Source: Methanoculleus caldifontis (lineage in GTDB: Archaea; Halobacteriota; Methanomicrobia; Methanomicrobiales; Methanoculleaceae). Taken from it: a DNA stretch of 64,000 bases. Below the pieces are notes generated by a model. It saw only the letters and a program-made list of their open reading frames with translations, made no database searches and was not told the origin of the DNA. Position 1 is the stretch's first letter. Each line of letters opens with the position of its first letter. Location: positions 1,674,001 to 1,738,000 of the forward strand of contig NZ_WBKO01000001.1 of NCBI RefSeq assembly GCF_032842345.1. The letters run 5' to 3'. The translations under genes and the position numbers were made by a program. Of this stretch, positions 35,061 to 44,000 are shown one piece after another.

Positions 35061-36185
35061 TCAGAGGAAGTCGATGAGGTGTCCGCTCGGGGCGTCTCCG
35101 GCGATGCGCCTGCCCATGGGCGCGCCGGACCGCTGTGTCGCCGGTTCGTAGGTGCGGTGGCTCCCGAGGATCTGCGCGCTCTTGACGCCGGTCATGACCG
35201 CCATGACGCGGACTCTTCCCTCGTAGTCGCTGTTCACCCGCGCTCCCCAGATGACATCGGCGTGGGGGTCGAGTTCGTAGGTCAGGGAGCTTGCTATCTC
35301 TTCGGCGTCCTGGAGAGTCAGGTCGTTGCCGCCCGTGATGTGGATGAGGCTCCCCGTCGCCCCGCGGTAGTCGATGTCGAGCAGGGGGTGGTTGAGGCAT
35401 TCGTGGACGACGCTCTCGGCCTTGTTCTGCTGCTTGCTCTCTCCGACGAGCATCACGGCGACGCCTCCCTTGCTCATGATGGCGCGTACGTCGGCGTAAT
35501 CGATGTTGATGAGAGACGGTTCCGTGATCGTCTCGCTGATGCCCTTGACAGTCTCCGCGATGAGCTGGTCCATGACCGAGAATGCCTGGCCGAGCGGGAG
35601 GTTCGGCACGTACTTGATGAGGCGGTTGTTGTCGAGGACAATCACCGAGTCGGCCGAGGCCGAGAGCTGCTCAAGCCCTTCTTCCGCACGAAGAAGCCGG
35701 GCCTTCTCGACCTGGAAGGGATAACTGACCATGCCGACGACGATCGCACCCTGCTCCTTTGCGATCTGCGCGACGACCGGGGCAGTTCCCGTGCCGGTAC
35801 CTCCACCCATACCGGCGGTGATGAAGACGAGGTCCGCGTCGCAGAGCAGGGTTTCGAGGGTCGGACGGGCCATCTCGGCCGCACGCCTGCCGACGTCGGG
35901 GAACCCGCCGGCGCCGAGACCCTTGGTGAGCGACTTGCCGACAAGCACCCTCTTGTCCGCCTGGATCATGTCCAGGTGCTGCTTGTCCGTGTTGATCGCG
36001 ATCGTCTCCGCACCGTTCACCTGCATGTGATACAGGCGGTTGACGGTGTTGTTGCCCGCACCGCCGCATCCGACGATGACAATCCTCGGCTGGCCGAGGA
36101 TGTCGTCTTCTCCCTCAACCGAATCCGTCTTCAGGAATTTTTCGCGTTCCGCGTGTTTTAACGCCTCGTTGATGATCGTCTGCAT
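35061..36185 (-). CDS. ftsZ: Cell division GTPase FtsZ
   Basis: 374 aa. Tubulin-like GTPase forming the division ring. Visible: [20 protein letters not shown] (T1), the tubulin signature [20 protein letters not shown] (T4), [14 protein letters not shown] and the T7 loop [20 protein letters not shown] with both catalytic Asp residues, so GTP hydrolysis should be intact. The short C-terminal tail ends GHLIDFL, a possible partner-binding peptide. Which archaeal paralogue (FtsZ1 or FtsZ2) cannot be settled by eye, but the ribbon-helix-helix gene 10 bases upstream recalls the cdrS-ftsZ2 pair of haloarchaea. Confidence 0.95.
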   Translation of the reverse strand: MQTIINEALKHAEREKFLKTDSVEGEDDILGQPRIVIVGCGGAGNNTVNRLYHMQVNGAETIAINTDKQHLDMIQADKRVLVGKSLTKGLGAGGFPDVGRRAAEMARPTLETLLCDADLVFITAGMGGGTGTGTAPVVAQIAKEQGAIVVGMVSYPFQVEKARLLRAEEGLEQLSASADSVIVLDNNRLIKYVPNLPLGQAFSVMDQLIAETVKGISETITEPSLINIDYADVRAIMSKGGVAVMLVGESKQQNKAESVVHECLNHPLLDIDYRGATGSLIHITGGNDLTLQDAEEIASSLTYELDPHADVIWGARVNSDYEGRVRVMAVMTGVKSAQILGSHRTYEPATQRSGAPMGRRIAGDAPSGHLIDFL

Positions 36186-36195
36186 TTAATACCTC

Positions 36196-36372
36196 CTAAA
36201 CCTGGAATGAAATCTGATCGGCCTCGCGTAGAGCACGGTTTCCATGTTTCTCCAGAAGCGCCCTGACCGAATACCTCACAGCCTCCGATACCGTGGGGAA
36301 CTCGCCAGCCTCCACCAGCCTCTCGAGCATCTCAACCTGCTGCCGGGGCAGTCTGATAGTTATCCGATCCAT
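36196..36372 (-). CDS. Ribbon-helix-helix regulator, CdrS-like, upstream of ftsZ
   Basis: 58 aa from ATG 36372 (an adjacent ATG at 36375 is equally possible). The sequence MDRITIRLPRQQVEMLERLV, then EFPTVSEAVRYSVRALLEKH is a CopG/MetJ-type ribbon-helix-helix domain: a short beta strand for DNA contact and two helices. It ends 10 bases before ftsZ on the same strand, so both are expected on one mRNA. In haloarchaea, the small RHH protein CdrS is encoded with ftsZ2 and controls division genes; by position and size this is a likely counterpart. A longer in-frame start would add ~58 residues through an AT-rich promoter and is rejected. Confidence 0.82.
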   Translation of the reverse strand: MDRITIRLPRQQVEMLERLVEAGEFPTVSEAVRYSVRALLEKHGNRALREADQISFQV

Positions 36373-36572
36373 CATCTCAATCACTCGTATCTGACATATG
36401 GCAGCCTGAAGTCTGCCATTTGTCAGACTACGGTGATCTTTTCGTCTGACTTCATCAGATAAGCCATAATAATATTTGTATCGTATATATACCTTCTGAA
36501 ATGAGTTTTTGTCCGACATAACGGTTTTATGGATAGCAGCCGACAACATACCTTCACAGGATTGCCAGAGAT

Positions 36573-37571
36573 ATGAGAGATAACCTTCCCGAACGGATGG
36601 AGCACGGTGGCCGGGTGCGCTGGCACCGCACCCGGGAGCAGGGCAGGCTGCTCGACTTCAGCGCCAACGTGAACCCCTACCCCCCGGAGATCCCCTGGAA
36701 CCCCGACCCTTCGGCGCTTTATGATTACCCGGACGACCGATATGAGGCGCTCAAAGAGGAGATCGGGAGAGCATTCGGGCGCGGGACGGATGAGATCGCC
36801 GTCGGCAACGGATCCGTCGAATTGATCCGCGCGTTCTGTTCCGCCGTGCTCGGCAGGGGAGACGCCGCCTGCATCGTCCCTCCGACGTTTGCCGAGTACG
36901 AGATGGCGGTGAGGCTTGCCGGTGCCCGTTGCACCCCCAAAGAGGCCGGGGCCGCCGTCCGGTTCCTCTGCAATCCGAACAACCCCACGGGAAGGCTCTG
37001 CAGCCGGGAGGAGGTCCTCCGGCTGCTCTCTGGGACGGCCGCCCGGGGGAGCTACCTCTTCCTCGACGAGGCCTTCATCGAACTCGCCGACCCCCGCCAG
37101 AGCGTTGTCGATGTCCGCCACGAGAATCTCTTTCTCCTGCGCTCCTTGACGAAGAGCTTCGCCGTGCCGGGGATCCGGTTCGGCTACGCGTTCGGCACGC
37201 CCGAACTGATCGCGAGGGTGGAGACGGTTCGCCTCCCCTGGACGGTCAACACGTTTGCCGAGGCCTTTGCCATAGAGGCCTTCCGGCACTATGACCTGCT
37301 CCGTGCGTCGCGGGAGCGGATCGCCCGCGAGCGAGAATGGCTCTCTGCCGGCCTTGAGAGCCTCTGCCTCACCTACGAGCCGCCGTCTGCAAACTATATC
37401 CTTATAGAAATCCCGCTCCCCGCGGAGCTGCTTGTCGAACGGCTCCTCTCGCGCGGCATCCTCGTCCGGGACTGCCGGTCGTTCGGGCTCCCCTGTCATA
37501 TCCGCGTGGCCGTGCGGACCCGTGAGGAGAACCGGCAACTGATCGAGGCGCTCGAAGCATGCTTGCCCTGA
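36573..37571 (+). CDS. cobD: Threonine-phosphate decarboxylase (CobD), aminotransferase class I/II fold
   Basis: 332 aa, PLP-dependent. Predicted to make (R)-1-amino-2-propanol phosphate for the cobamide side chain. The start EHGGRVRWHR followed by LLDFSANVNPYPPEIPWNPD is the CobD hallmark and separates it from HisC. PLP site: Lys194 in LRSLTKSFAVPGIRFGYAFG; also NPNNPTGRL and FLDEAFIELAD. The 3' end overlaps cobY by 13 bases, which strongly supports the cobalamin role. A HisC-type aminotransferase is the alternative. It is divergent from the RHH-ftsZ unit. Confidence 0.88.
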   Translation: MRDNLPERMEHGGRVRWHRTREQGRLLDFSANVNPYPPEIPWNPDPSALYDYPDDRYEALKEEIGRAFGRGTDEIAVGNGSVELIRAFCSAVLGRGDAACIVPPTFAEYEMAVRLAGARCTPKEAGAAVRFLCNPNNPTGRLCSREEVLRLLSGTAARGSYLFLDEAFIELADPRQSVVDVRHENLFLLRSLTKSFAVPGIRFGYAFGTPELIARVETVRLPWTVNTFAEAFAIEAFRHYDLLRASRERIAREREWLSAGLESLCLTYEPPSANYILIEIPLPAELLVERLLSRGILVRDCRSFGLPCHIRVAVRTREENRQLIEALEACLP

Positions 37572-38164
37572 TCATGGCCGGGGGGCAGGGCTCCCGGCTC
37601 GGGATGGGCGAGAAGCCGCTCGTCACGATCTGCGGGCGGCCGATGCTCGCCTACGTCGTCGACGCTTTTAGGGCTGCAGGACACGAGGTGGTCGTGGTCG
37701 CCTCGCACCGGACCCCGTTCACCAAGAACTGGTGCCGGGCGCAGGGGGTCGCCCTGTATGCGGCCGAAGGGCTCGGCTATGTCGAGGATATCCGTGCGGC
37801 GGCGACGGACCTCGCGGGGGTCGGAGAGCCCTTCTTCACCTGTGTCTCCGACCTTCCTTGCCTTGCGTCCGATATCGTCGCCGGCGTCGAGGAGGCCTGG
37901 CGCCGGGCGGGGACGGCGGCCTGCTCCACGTGGGTCCCCCGCGCCCTCTGCGAAGAGCACGGCTGCCGCACGCAGTACGTGGAGACGGTCGACGGCGTCC
38001 CGGCCTGCCCGGCCGGGATCAACATCCTGACGGCGGGCGACCTCGGCGGCCCCCAGGATGAACTCCAGCTTCTCCTCCCCGACCGGAGGCTCGTCTTCAA
38101 CATCAACACGCGCGAGGAGCTCGTGCTGGTGCAGGATTACCTCTGCCGGAATCGGAATCCGTAG
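37559..38164 (+). CDS. cobY: Adenosylcobinamide-phosphate guanylyltransferase CobY
   Basis: 201 aa, single nucleotidyltransferase domain. Archaeal, non-kinase counterpart of CobU that activates AdoCbi-phosphate with GTP in nucleotide loop assembly. The GTP-binding start is MLALIMAGGQGSRLGMGEKP, followed by RPMLAYVVDAF, TCVSDLPCLASDIVAGVEEA (metal Asp), and PAGINILTAG. It overlaps cobD by 13 bases, with GAGGCG inside cobD as ribosome site. Similar MobA-like transferases exist, but length and context favour CobY. Confidence 0.9.
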   Translation: MLALIMAGGQGSRLGMGEKPLVTICGRPMLAYVVDAFRAAGHEVVVVASHRTPFTKNWCRAQGVALYAAEGLGYVEDIRAAATDLAGVGEPFFTCVSDLPCLASDIVAGVEEAWRRAGTAACSTWVPRALCEEHGCRTQYVETVDGVPACPAGINILTAGDLGGPQDELQLLLPDRRLVFNINTREELVLVQDYLCRNRNP

Positions 38165-38265
38165 CCTCCGGGGCTGCCTGCCGCAGCCGGAGTGGGTCCC
38201 CGTCGCGGGATACGCCGCGAGCATGCGGGGAAACTGTATTATCCGACTATCACCGATCTCTATAT

Positions 38266-39498
38266 ATGGAGTTCTGCCGGGAAATCGAACTGGAGGGCCA
38301 TATCATCGATTCCGGCGTTATGACCCTTGTGTTTGACAGGATCATGGATATGGGAGGGGAATTCGAGATCCTCACGTTCAACGTCGGGAAGCAGAAGACG
38401 GACACGAGCTACGCACGGCTGCGCGTGGCGGCTCACGCAGAGGGGCAACTCGAGGCCATCCTCTCCGAACTGCACCGGCTCGGCGCACGCACCCCCGAGA
38501 TCGACGACATCACCCTTGTACCGGCCGAGGGTGACCGGATCGTCCCGAAAGGGTTCTACTCGACGACCAACCACCCGACCTTCGTCAAATACCAGGGTGA
38601 ATGGCTGCCTGTCGAGAACATCGAGATGGACTGCCATATCGTGATCGACGAGGAGCAGAAGAGGGCGTTCTGCACCCCGATCTCGAAGATCAAGGCCGGC
38701 AATCTCGTCGTCGTCAGCGAGGGCGGCGTGCGGGTGGTCTACCCCGAGCGGCCGCGGAAGGTCAGCACCTTCGAGTTCATGCACGGAACCGTCTCGTCGG
38801 AGCGGCCGAGCGAGGCGATCATCGCAAAGATCGCCCGCGAGATCCTCGTGATGAAGCAGAAGGGGGAGAAGATCGCGCTCGTCGGCGGTCCCGCCATCGT
38901 CCACACGGGAGCGGCCGATGCCCTTGCGAAGATGATCCGTACCGGCTACATCGACGTGCTCTTTGCGGGCAACGCGCTCGCCACGCACGATATCGAGTCC
39001 AACCTCTTCGGGACGTCGCTCGGGATGAACGTGAAGACGGGCACGCTCGTCACCGGCGGGCACAAGCACCATATCTGCGCCATCAGCGAGATCATGCGGG
39101 CCGGGTCGATCAAGAACGCGGTCGACCAGGGGGTCGTCACGGGGGGAATCATGTACGAGTGCGTGAAGAAAGGCGTCCCCTTCGTGCTCGCCGGCTCTAT
39201 CCGGGACGACGGGCCGCTCCCCGACGTGATCACGGACGTCGTGGAGGCGCAGGACGCCATGCGCCGTCACATCCACGATATCGGGATGGTGCTGATGGTG
39301 GGCACCCTCCTCCACTCGATCGCCGTGGGGAACTGTCTCCCCTCCTACGTCAAGACGGTCTGCGTCGATATCAACCCCGCGTCGGTGACGAAACTGATGG
39401 ACCGGGGCACGACCCAGGCGATCGGCGTCGTGAGCGACGCCGGGACGTTCCTCCCGCTGCTCTGCGAGCAGCTGAAGGAACAAAAAGAGAAGTGCTAG
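38266..39498 (+). CDS. Archaeal ornithine cyclodeaminase (TIGR00300 family)
   Basis: 410 aa. The family (TIGR00300, LOR/SDH-like) converts ornithine to proline and ammonia in methanococci, where the enzyme was identified experimentally; recent database names describe it as dependent on a nickel-pincer nucleotide. Domain layout: N-terminal ~1-100 regulator-like part (REIELEGHIIDSGVMTLVFD), a middle linker with NHPTFVKYQGEWLPV, and a C-terminal Rossmann-like catalytic part (ALVGGPAIVHTGAADALAKM, AGNALATHDIESNLFGTSLG, GGHKHHICAISEI). The ATG lies inside a TATATATGG context with no ribosome site; a further upstream AT-rich element suggests a leaderless message. It ends 4 bases inside the convergent RaSEA gene. 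Confidence 0.85.
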   Translation: MEFCREIELEGHIIDSGVMTLVFDRIMDMGGEFEILTFNVGKQKTDTSYARLRVAAHAEGQLEAILSELHRLGARTPEIDDITLVPAEGDRIVPKGFYSTTNHPTFVKYQGEWLPVENIEMDCHIVIDEEQKRAFCTPISKIKAGNLVVVSEGGVRVVYPERPRKVSTFEFMHGTVSSERPSEAIIAKIAREILVMKQKGEKIALVGGPAIVHTGAADALAKMIRTGYIDVLFAGNALATHDIESNLFGTSLGMNVKTGTLVTGGHKHHICAISEIMRAGSIKNAVDQGVVTGGIMYECVKKGVPFVLAGSIRDDGPLPDVITDVVEAQDAMRRHIHDIGMVLMVGTLLHSIAVGNCLPSYVKTVCVDINPASVTKLMDRGTTQAIGVVSDAGTFLPLLCEQLKEQKEKC

Positions 39499-40481
39499 CG
39501 GGTGAGCGGCATACAGAACGGTTCTTCCCGTTCCAGCACGAATTCCCACTCTTCTTTACACCCGCACTCCGTCTCGGCGAGGGCACGGAGGAGTTCGACG
39601 TCTTCCGTCAGCGAGTAGTCGCCGATCCCCTTCACGATCGGGCCATCGCAGGTGCCGCAGTTGTGTGGGCCGCGGGCCTGCCCGCCGCCGACGGGGTCGC
39701 AGAGGACGTGCACGGGCGATCCGATCAGCACGTCAAGGACGCTCCAGAGGTAGGGCGGGCGGAAGGCCTGCTGGTTCCAGAGGCGCTCGACCTCGGTCCT
39801 GCTCTGGACGGTGCAGAGGTTCATGGAGATGCTCTCGGCGACCGTGGAGACGTCCCTGATGGAGCGGACCATGTCGTCGCGGGCCTCGCGCTCGGTAAGA
39901 AACGGGGGTTTCATCATCAGATAGGCCTTCACGTCGGTCCCGGCGGCGTGTGCGACCCCTGCGGCGCGGAGGAAGTCGGCGTAGGTGAACCCCTTATCGA
40001 TGCTCTTCTCCCTGATGGCGTCGTTCGTGGTCTCAAGCCCCATCGCGACGGCGAGCGGCCGCGACCAGGTGCCGGTATCGATGCCGTCCCGAAACTCTTC
40101 GAGCGCCTCTGCATCGACATATTCGGGCCGGGTCTCGGCGATGACGAGCTTGCCCCTGAACGCCTCCGCGACGGCGCGGCGGGCTGCAGGGGGGACCTCG
40201 TTGGGGTCGAAGAAACTGCCGGAGGTGAAGATCTTGAGCATCTGGTAATCGTCGTCGCGGAAGTTCTCTTTGACCCAGCGGACCTGGCGGATCAGCCGCT
40301 CGGCGAGCTCGTCCCGGGGGAGGTCCGGGTAACGCTCGTGCCGGTAGCCGCACATCCGGCAACGGTTCCAGGAGCATCCGCCGCTCCGGAAGATAACCGT
40401 CAGCGTATCGAGGATCTGCCCGTCATAGCGGTCTTTCCCCCGCCAGGACGCCAGCGGTTTCTCGGTAAATTTGGATAGCAT
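39495..40481 (-). CDS. Archaeosine biosynthesis radical-SAM enzyme RaSEA
   Basis: 328 aa. Works with ArcS to turn lysine-modified preQ0 in tRNA position 15 into archaeosine. The radical-SAM cysteines are in FRSGGCSWNRCRMCGYRHER (C-x4-C-x2-C), the Elp3-like spacing of the TIGR01210 family. Other marks are FTSGSFFDPNEVPPAARRAV, AVAMGLETTNDAIREKSIDK and LMMKPPFLTEREARDDMVRS. The C-terminus has further Cys (PHNCGTCDGP and ETECGCKEEW). Its partner ArcS is not in this window. Convergent, 4-base overlap with the cyclodeaminase gene. Confidence 0.88.
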   Translation of the reverse strand: MLSKFTEKPLASWRGKDRYDGQILDTLTVIFRSGGCSWNRCRMCGYRHERYPDLPRDELAERLIRQVRWVKENFRDDDYQMLKIFTSGSFFDPNEVPPAARRAVAEAFRGKLVIAETRPEYVDAEALEEFRDGIDTGTWSRPLAVAMGLETTNDAIREKSIDKGFTYADFLRAAGVAHAAGTDVKAYLMMKPPFLTEREARDDMVRSIRDVSTVAESISMNLCTVQSRTEVERLWNQQAFRPPYLWSVLDVLIGSPVHVLCDPVGGGQARGPHNCGTCDGPIVKGIGDYSLTEDVELLRALAETECGCKEEWEFVLEREEPFCMPLTR

Positions 40482-40509
40482 TATACCTCATATTCGTTGA
40501 TGTACTGGT

Positions 40510-41595
40510 ATGAAAAGGATCGCATGGCTGACGCTTGTTGCTGCGATGGTGCTTGTCGGCACGGTGTCTGCCGCGTACGTCGCAATCAGCGGGCCGCAGA
40601 CCGTGTACGTCGGCAGCCCGCTCGATGTCACGGGCACCTCGATTCTGGGAGAGGCCGGAACGCCTTCGCTCAGCCCGGGATTCAGCACGGAGATCATCCT
40701 GTATAATGTCCAGCACGCAAAACGCGAAGTGGCCCGGAAGACGATCGTCGTGCAGCAGGACGGCAGGTTCTCCGCGACGTTTGATACCGGGGGCCTTACT
40801 GCAGGCCAGTACCTGATCGAGATCATCGATCCCACGCGGACCACCTTCGGGAGTACTTCAAAGACCCAGCTCTTCGTCACTCTGGTCGACCGTTCAGGGG
40901 ATCTCAGGGTAGATTCTCCGTCGAATCAGGAGTTCGACGGCAGCCTCGACCTCCGGGGCGCGATCAGCGGGATCGGTAGCGCCGGCGTGCAGATCGAGGT
41001 CGAGCACCAGGGCGCCACCGTCTACGGGCCGAAGTTCATCGCCACCAACGCCGACGGGGCGTTCTCTACGGCGGTGCCCATCTCCGCCGCGGGCGTCTAC
41101 AGGGTCACCTTCGGAGATTCCAGGGGCTACATCGGCACCCGTGAGTTCGTGATCTCCGGAACCCCCGGCCCGACGGCGACGCCGGCGATGATCTCCGCGA
41201 GCGCCCCCGCGACGCGGTCCGCCCCGGCATACTTTGAGGTTGATACGAAGAGCGGCACGGTGACGATCGTGACGTCGGCCGGGATCGACTGGGTGGTCGA
41301 GTACATCGACGAGGACAACAACTCCCGCAAAGTCAACGACAAGGGCATGCTCGAGCCGGAGACCGTGACGGTTGCGGCACGGGGAGGCCCGGTCTACGTG
41401 AAGGTCTACCCTATGAGCTACAACGACAGCGGAGCGGTGCAGGTCTCGGCGTCGAACGCGGACGCAGTCCGGGTGAGCCAGACCGCGCCCGGCCTCTTCG
41501 GAGACGCGGTTCCCACCCCGGCGCAGGCCGCACCGGTCCCCGCGCTCCTCGCGCTCCTCGCACTCCTTGCGGTCGTCCTCGCGCGCCGGGGATGA
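40510..41595 (+). CDS. Exported surface protein with archaeosortase-type C-terminus
   Basis: 361 aa. N-terminal signal peptide MKRIAWLTLVAAMVLVGTVS, cut near VSA. Residues ~25-220 form two beta-sandwich-like modules (SGPQTVYVGSPLDVTGTSIL, SGDLRVDSPSNQEFDGSLDL), then a Thr/Pro/Ala linker, a third domain (~245-330, FEVDTKSGTVTIVTSAGIDW) and a C-terminal TPAQAAPVPALLALLALLA plus VVLARRG. That Pro-hydrophobic-Arg tail resembles archaeosortase sorting signals of the PGF/PEF-CTERM class, where the helix is replaced by a lipid. The module layout recalls methanogen S-layer-like proteins. Identity as S-layer component is uncertain. The tRNA-Ser gene follows 39 bases later. Confidence 0.78.
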   Translation: MKRIAWLTLVAAMVLVGTVSAAYVAISGPQTVYVGSPLDVTGTSILGEAGTPSLSPGFSTEIILYNVQHAKREVARKTIVVQQDGRFSATFDTGGLTAGQYLIEIIDPTRTTFGSTSKTQLFVTLVDRSGDLRVDSPSNQEFDGSLDLRGAISGIGSAGVQIEVEHQGATVYGPKFIATNADGAFSTAVPISAAGVYRVTFGDSRGYIGTREFVISGTPGPTATPAMISASAPATRSAPAYFEVDTKSGTVTIVTSAGIDWVVEYIDEDNNSRKVNDKGMLEPETVTVAARGGPVYVKVYPMSYNDSGAVQVSASNADAVRVSQTAPGLFGDAVPTPAQAAPVPALLALLALLAVVLARRG

Positions 41596-41634
41596 ACAAC
41601 CTTTTTTTATCCGCCGACCAATAGGTTAAGGCGA

Positions 41635-41719
41635 GCCGGGATAGTCTAGTCCGGGAAGGCGGTGGCCTTGAAAGCCTCTGGTGCCTGGCACCTCGGGAGT
41701 TCAAATCTCCCTCCCGGCG
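41635..41719 (+). tRNA. tRNA-Ser (anticodon TGA)
   Basis: 85 bases, type II tRNA. The acceptor GCCGGGA pairs with TCCCGGC, discriminator G, no encoded CCA. The anticodon loop CTTGAAA gives TGA (Ser UCA codons). The variable arm GGTGC-CTG-GCACC is perfect and the T arm GGGAG-TTCAAAT-CTCCC is complete. The anticodon stem GTGGC/GCCTC contains one T-T mismatch at 28-42. A TATA-like TTTTTTTATCC lies about 25-34 bases upstream. Confidence 0.93.
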
Positions 41720-42266
41720 CTCACTGTTTATGTCCGGGCCGTGGCGAAGAGCACGGCGCCTTTTGATCCCTGTTGACAGAACTCAATACTTCGCTAAATC
41801 TTGCACCTGGCATCACGTGATGCGGTCTCGCGCAACGCCGCGATGTGCGGGCGGGTCGAACGACTGGAGCTCAAGCACCGAAGGTGCGAAGAAGCGCTGA
41901 CGGTACCCCGGACACTGGACTTCGCGTTCTTCGCGCCTCGCACCTGCGGTGCTCAAGCTCGCTTACGCTCGCACTTCGCGTGAGGTACTTGGTGCTGATA
42001 TCGATACAGTCTCACACGAAGACGCGAAGCCGCGAAGGGGGGGCGAAGTGCGATGGGCCGAAGGGTGCGACGTTCCAACGGAACGGAGCTGGAGCACCGA
42101 AGGTGCGGGTCCGGAGTTCGAGCACCGCTAGGTGCGACGCGAGGTCGATGGTTTACCTTCGAGCGGGCTTCCTCACAACATTAGTGAAGTACTGGAGCTC
42201 GCGTGTGTGTAACGCGGCTGCCCGGGCTTGGGAAAGAGTGGTTGAGACCGTTACAGCCGCCCGGTC
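41720..42266. repeat. Gene-free region with GCACC/GGTGC hairpins and cgcgaag motifs
   Basis: 547 bases with no supported gene. Four small hairpins share the same 5-bp stem: GCACC-gaa-GGTGC at 41875-41887 and 42094-42106, GCACC-tgc-GGTGC at 41940-41952, and GCACC-gcta-GGTGC at 42122-42135. Between them are arrays of GACGCGAAG/CGCGAAG and their complement CTTCGCG (41921-41945, 42014-42038). The short peptides encoded are low-complexity. It resembles an interspersed repeat family; 51287-51545 looks related. Confidence 0.6.
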
Positions 42267-42941
42267 TCACTCGTCCCTGATCCAGCCTTCCCGCACCCAC
42301 CGTTCGTACTCGTCCGGCCGCCAGTCCCGGTTCGCCCGCACTATCCCGGCAAAATAATCCCGGTTCTCCGCCATTTCGGCCTCCTGGTCCGGGTATCGCG
42401 GCCGGTCGCCGAGGGCACGGACGAGCCGCCGGCCGAGATCGCGTGCCGCCGGCTCCGCCCGGTCGATCGCCTCCGGGCCGTCGTCGAGCGCGACGCTCAT
42501 CCCTCCGACCGCCGCCACCCCGAGATAGTTGAGGGCGTGGTTCAGGTAGCCGACGACCGCGTCGCCGCCCGATACCTGCGTGGTCGCGAGACTGCAGCCG
42601 TACTTCCCGGCGAGAGTCTGGTAGTGGATGGCGTCCGCCAGACGGTCGATGAAGACCTTCATCTGCCCGCTGACGTTGTCGACGTAGACCGGCGAGGCGA
42701 GCACCAGCCCGTCGGCGTCCAGCATCCGGTCGTATGCGGCAGCAAAGTCATCGGCAAAGACGCACGTTCCATCCAGGCTGCAACTCTCGCAGGCGGTGCA
42801 GGGGACGATCTGGAGGTCGGCGAGGTCGATGAGGTCGACCCCGGCCCCGGCACTTTCGGCCCCGGCAAGCACGAGGCCTGCAAGTTTTCTCGTCCTGCTC
42901 CGCATCCCCCGCGGGCTTCCCACTATTGCGGCAATCTTCAC
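42267..42941 (-). CDS. Iron-sulfur flavoprotein, NADPH-dependent FMN reductase family
   Basis: 224 aa. Flavodoxin-like fold binding FMN: KIAAIVGSPRGMRSRTRKLA at the N-terminus and LVLASPVYVDNVSGQMKVFI at the second FMN loop. Between them, PCTACESCSLDGTCVFADD is the compact C-x2-C-x2-C-x5-C motif that holds a [4Fe-4S] cluster in the ISF family common in methanogens, where it takes electrons from ferredoxin. A C-terminal acidic helical extension (~190-224) is atypical in detail. It stands alone, with the EEP gene upstream on the same strand at 90 bases. Physiological acceptor unknown (oxygen or peroxide detoxification is proposed for relatives). Confidence 0.87.
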   Translation of the reverse strand: MKIAAIVGSPRGMRSRTRKLAGLVLAGAESAGAGVDLIDLADLQIVPCTACESCSLDGTCVFADDFAAAYDRMLDADGLVLASPVYVDNVSGQMKVFIDRLADAIHYQTLAGKYGCSLATTQVSGGDAVVGYLNHALNYLGVAAVGGMSVALDDGPEAIDRAEPAARDLGRRLVRALGDRPRYPDQEAEMAENRDYFAGIVRANRDWRPDEYERWVREGWIRDE

Positions 42942-43031
42942 GCTTCCGTCACTTCCGGGGGAAGCGTTAGCCCCGATGCGGGAAAATAGTTTAGAACCGG
43001 GAAGCGGCCCCCTGTGGAGCGAAAGGATCGT

Positions 43032-44000
43032 TCACGGCTCGAAGTCTACCACCACGGCCGAGTGGTCGCTCAGCCCCTGCCCCCGGAGGTCGTGCAGGTA
43101 CCAGCACGCCGTCGGGTTCAGGCGCGCGGAGGCGAAGACATGGTCGTAGCGCTTGCACTTCGGGACGTCCTCGGGGCCGCGGTCGGGGCACCAGCTGTAC
43201 TCCCGTGCCCGGTAGCCGTGCAGTCTCCGGAAGACGTCGGGGAGGTCGTACTCCGCAAGGCCGGAGAGGACGTTCATCTCGGCGTTATACCACCACTTCC
43301 TCGGCCGGCCGAGATACTCGTCGTTCTCGGAGACCGTGGTGGTATAGGCCTCGTCCGGGACGATGTCGCGGTAGAAGGGGACGATCGTTCCGTCGGAGAG
43401 TTCCGCTTCAGGGATATGGAGGTCACCGCAGAGGATCCGCGGCCTCATCGATCTCACGGCGAGACGCTGGTAGATCCCGACCAGCGTTTCCGCCTTGACG
43501 ATCTCGTTCCTCCGGCCGCCTATCGCCGTCGGCACATGAGCGTTGTGGAGCTCGAACTCGCCCGTGGGTGCGCTGACGGCGGCGGAGACCAGCCGCTGCT
43601 TCCACGGGATGTCGAAGTCGAGCGGGTTTAACGGCGTGAGGGGATACCTGCTCGCGATAAGGCACCCGTAGTCCTTCGCTTCGGCGGTCGGCGAGCACTG
43701 CTCGGAGAGCCGGGAGATGTTGTATGCGAACTGGAAGGGATCGTTCGCGTTCCGCGAACGGAGTTCGTTCAGACGCTCGGCCATATATGCCACCCGGGCG
43801 ATCTCCACCAGGCCCAGGCTGTCGACGGAGTAGACCAGCCCGAAGTTCTCCAGTTCTTCACGGAAGAGCGGCAGTGCCCGGTCCGTCACTTCCTGGAAGG
43901 CGACGATATCCGGCGAATGCTGGCAGACTGCTTCGACCTTCTTCTCCACGCTCTTTAAACCGGAGCGGAAGAGATCTATGTTCCACGATATGAGCCGCAT
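43032..44000 (-). CDS. Endonuclease/exonuclease/phosphatase (EEP) fold protein
   Basis: 322 aa. The start MRLISWNIDLFRSG, then DIVAFQEVTDRALPLF (metal Glu), ILCGDLHIPEAEL (GDLN-like metal Asp), a tyrosine-rich middle, and KRYDHVFASARL with LSDHSAVVVDFEP (catalytic Asp-His pair) outline a complete EEP active site. Members cut DNA or hydrolyse phosphoesters; within archaea similar proteins act as nucleases of unknown target. No signal peptide or membrane helix. Located 30-40 bases before the gap that precedes the second giant surface-protein gene. Confidence 0.85.
   Translation of the reverse strand: MRLISWNIDLFRSGLKSVEKKVEAVCQHSPDIVAFQEVTDRALPLFREELENFGLVYSVDSLGLVEIARVAYMAERLNELRSRNANDPFQFAYNISRLSEQCSPTAEAKDYGCLIASRYPLTPLNPLDFDIPWKQRLVSAAVSAPTGEFELHNAHVPTAIGGRRNEIVKAETLVGIYQRLAVRSMRPRILCGDLHIPEAELSDGTIVPFYRDIVPDEAYTTTVSENDEYLGRPRKWWYNAEMNVLSGLAEYDLPDVFRRLHGYRAREYSWCPDRGPEDVPKCKRYDHVFASARLNPTACWYLHDLRGQGLSDHSAVVVDFEP

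Noticed and set aside
36573-37571. Histidinol-phosphate aminotransferase HisC
   Set aside because: The fold is shared, but the HGG...DFSANVNP start and overlap with cobY favour CobD.
41720-42266. CRISPR array in the GCACC/GGTGC region
   Set aside because: The repeats are 13-14 bp hairpins at irregular distances without uniform spacers, and no cas gene is nearby.
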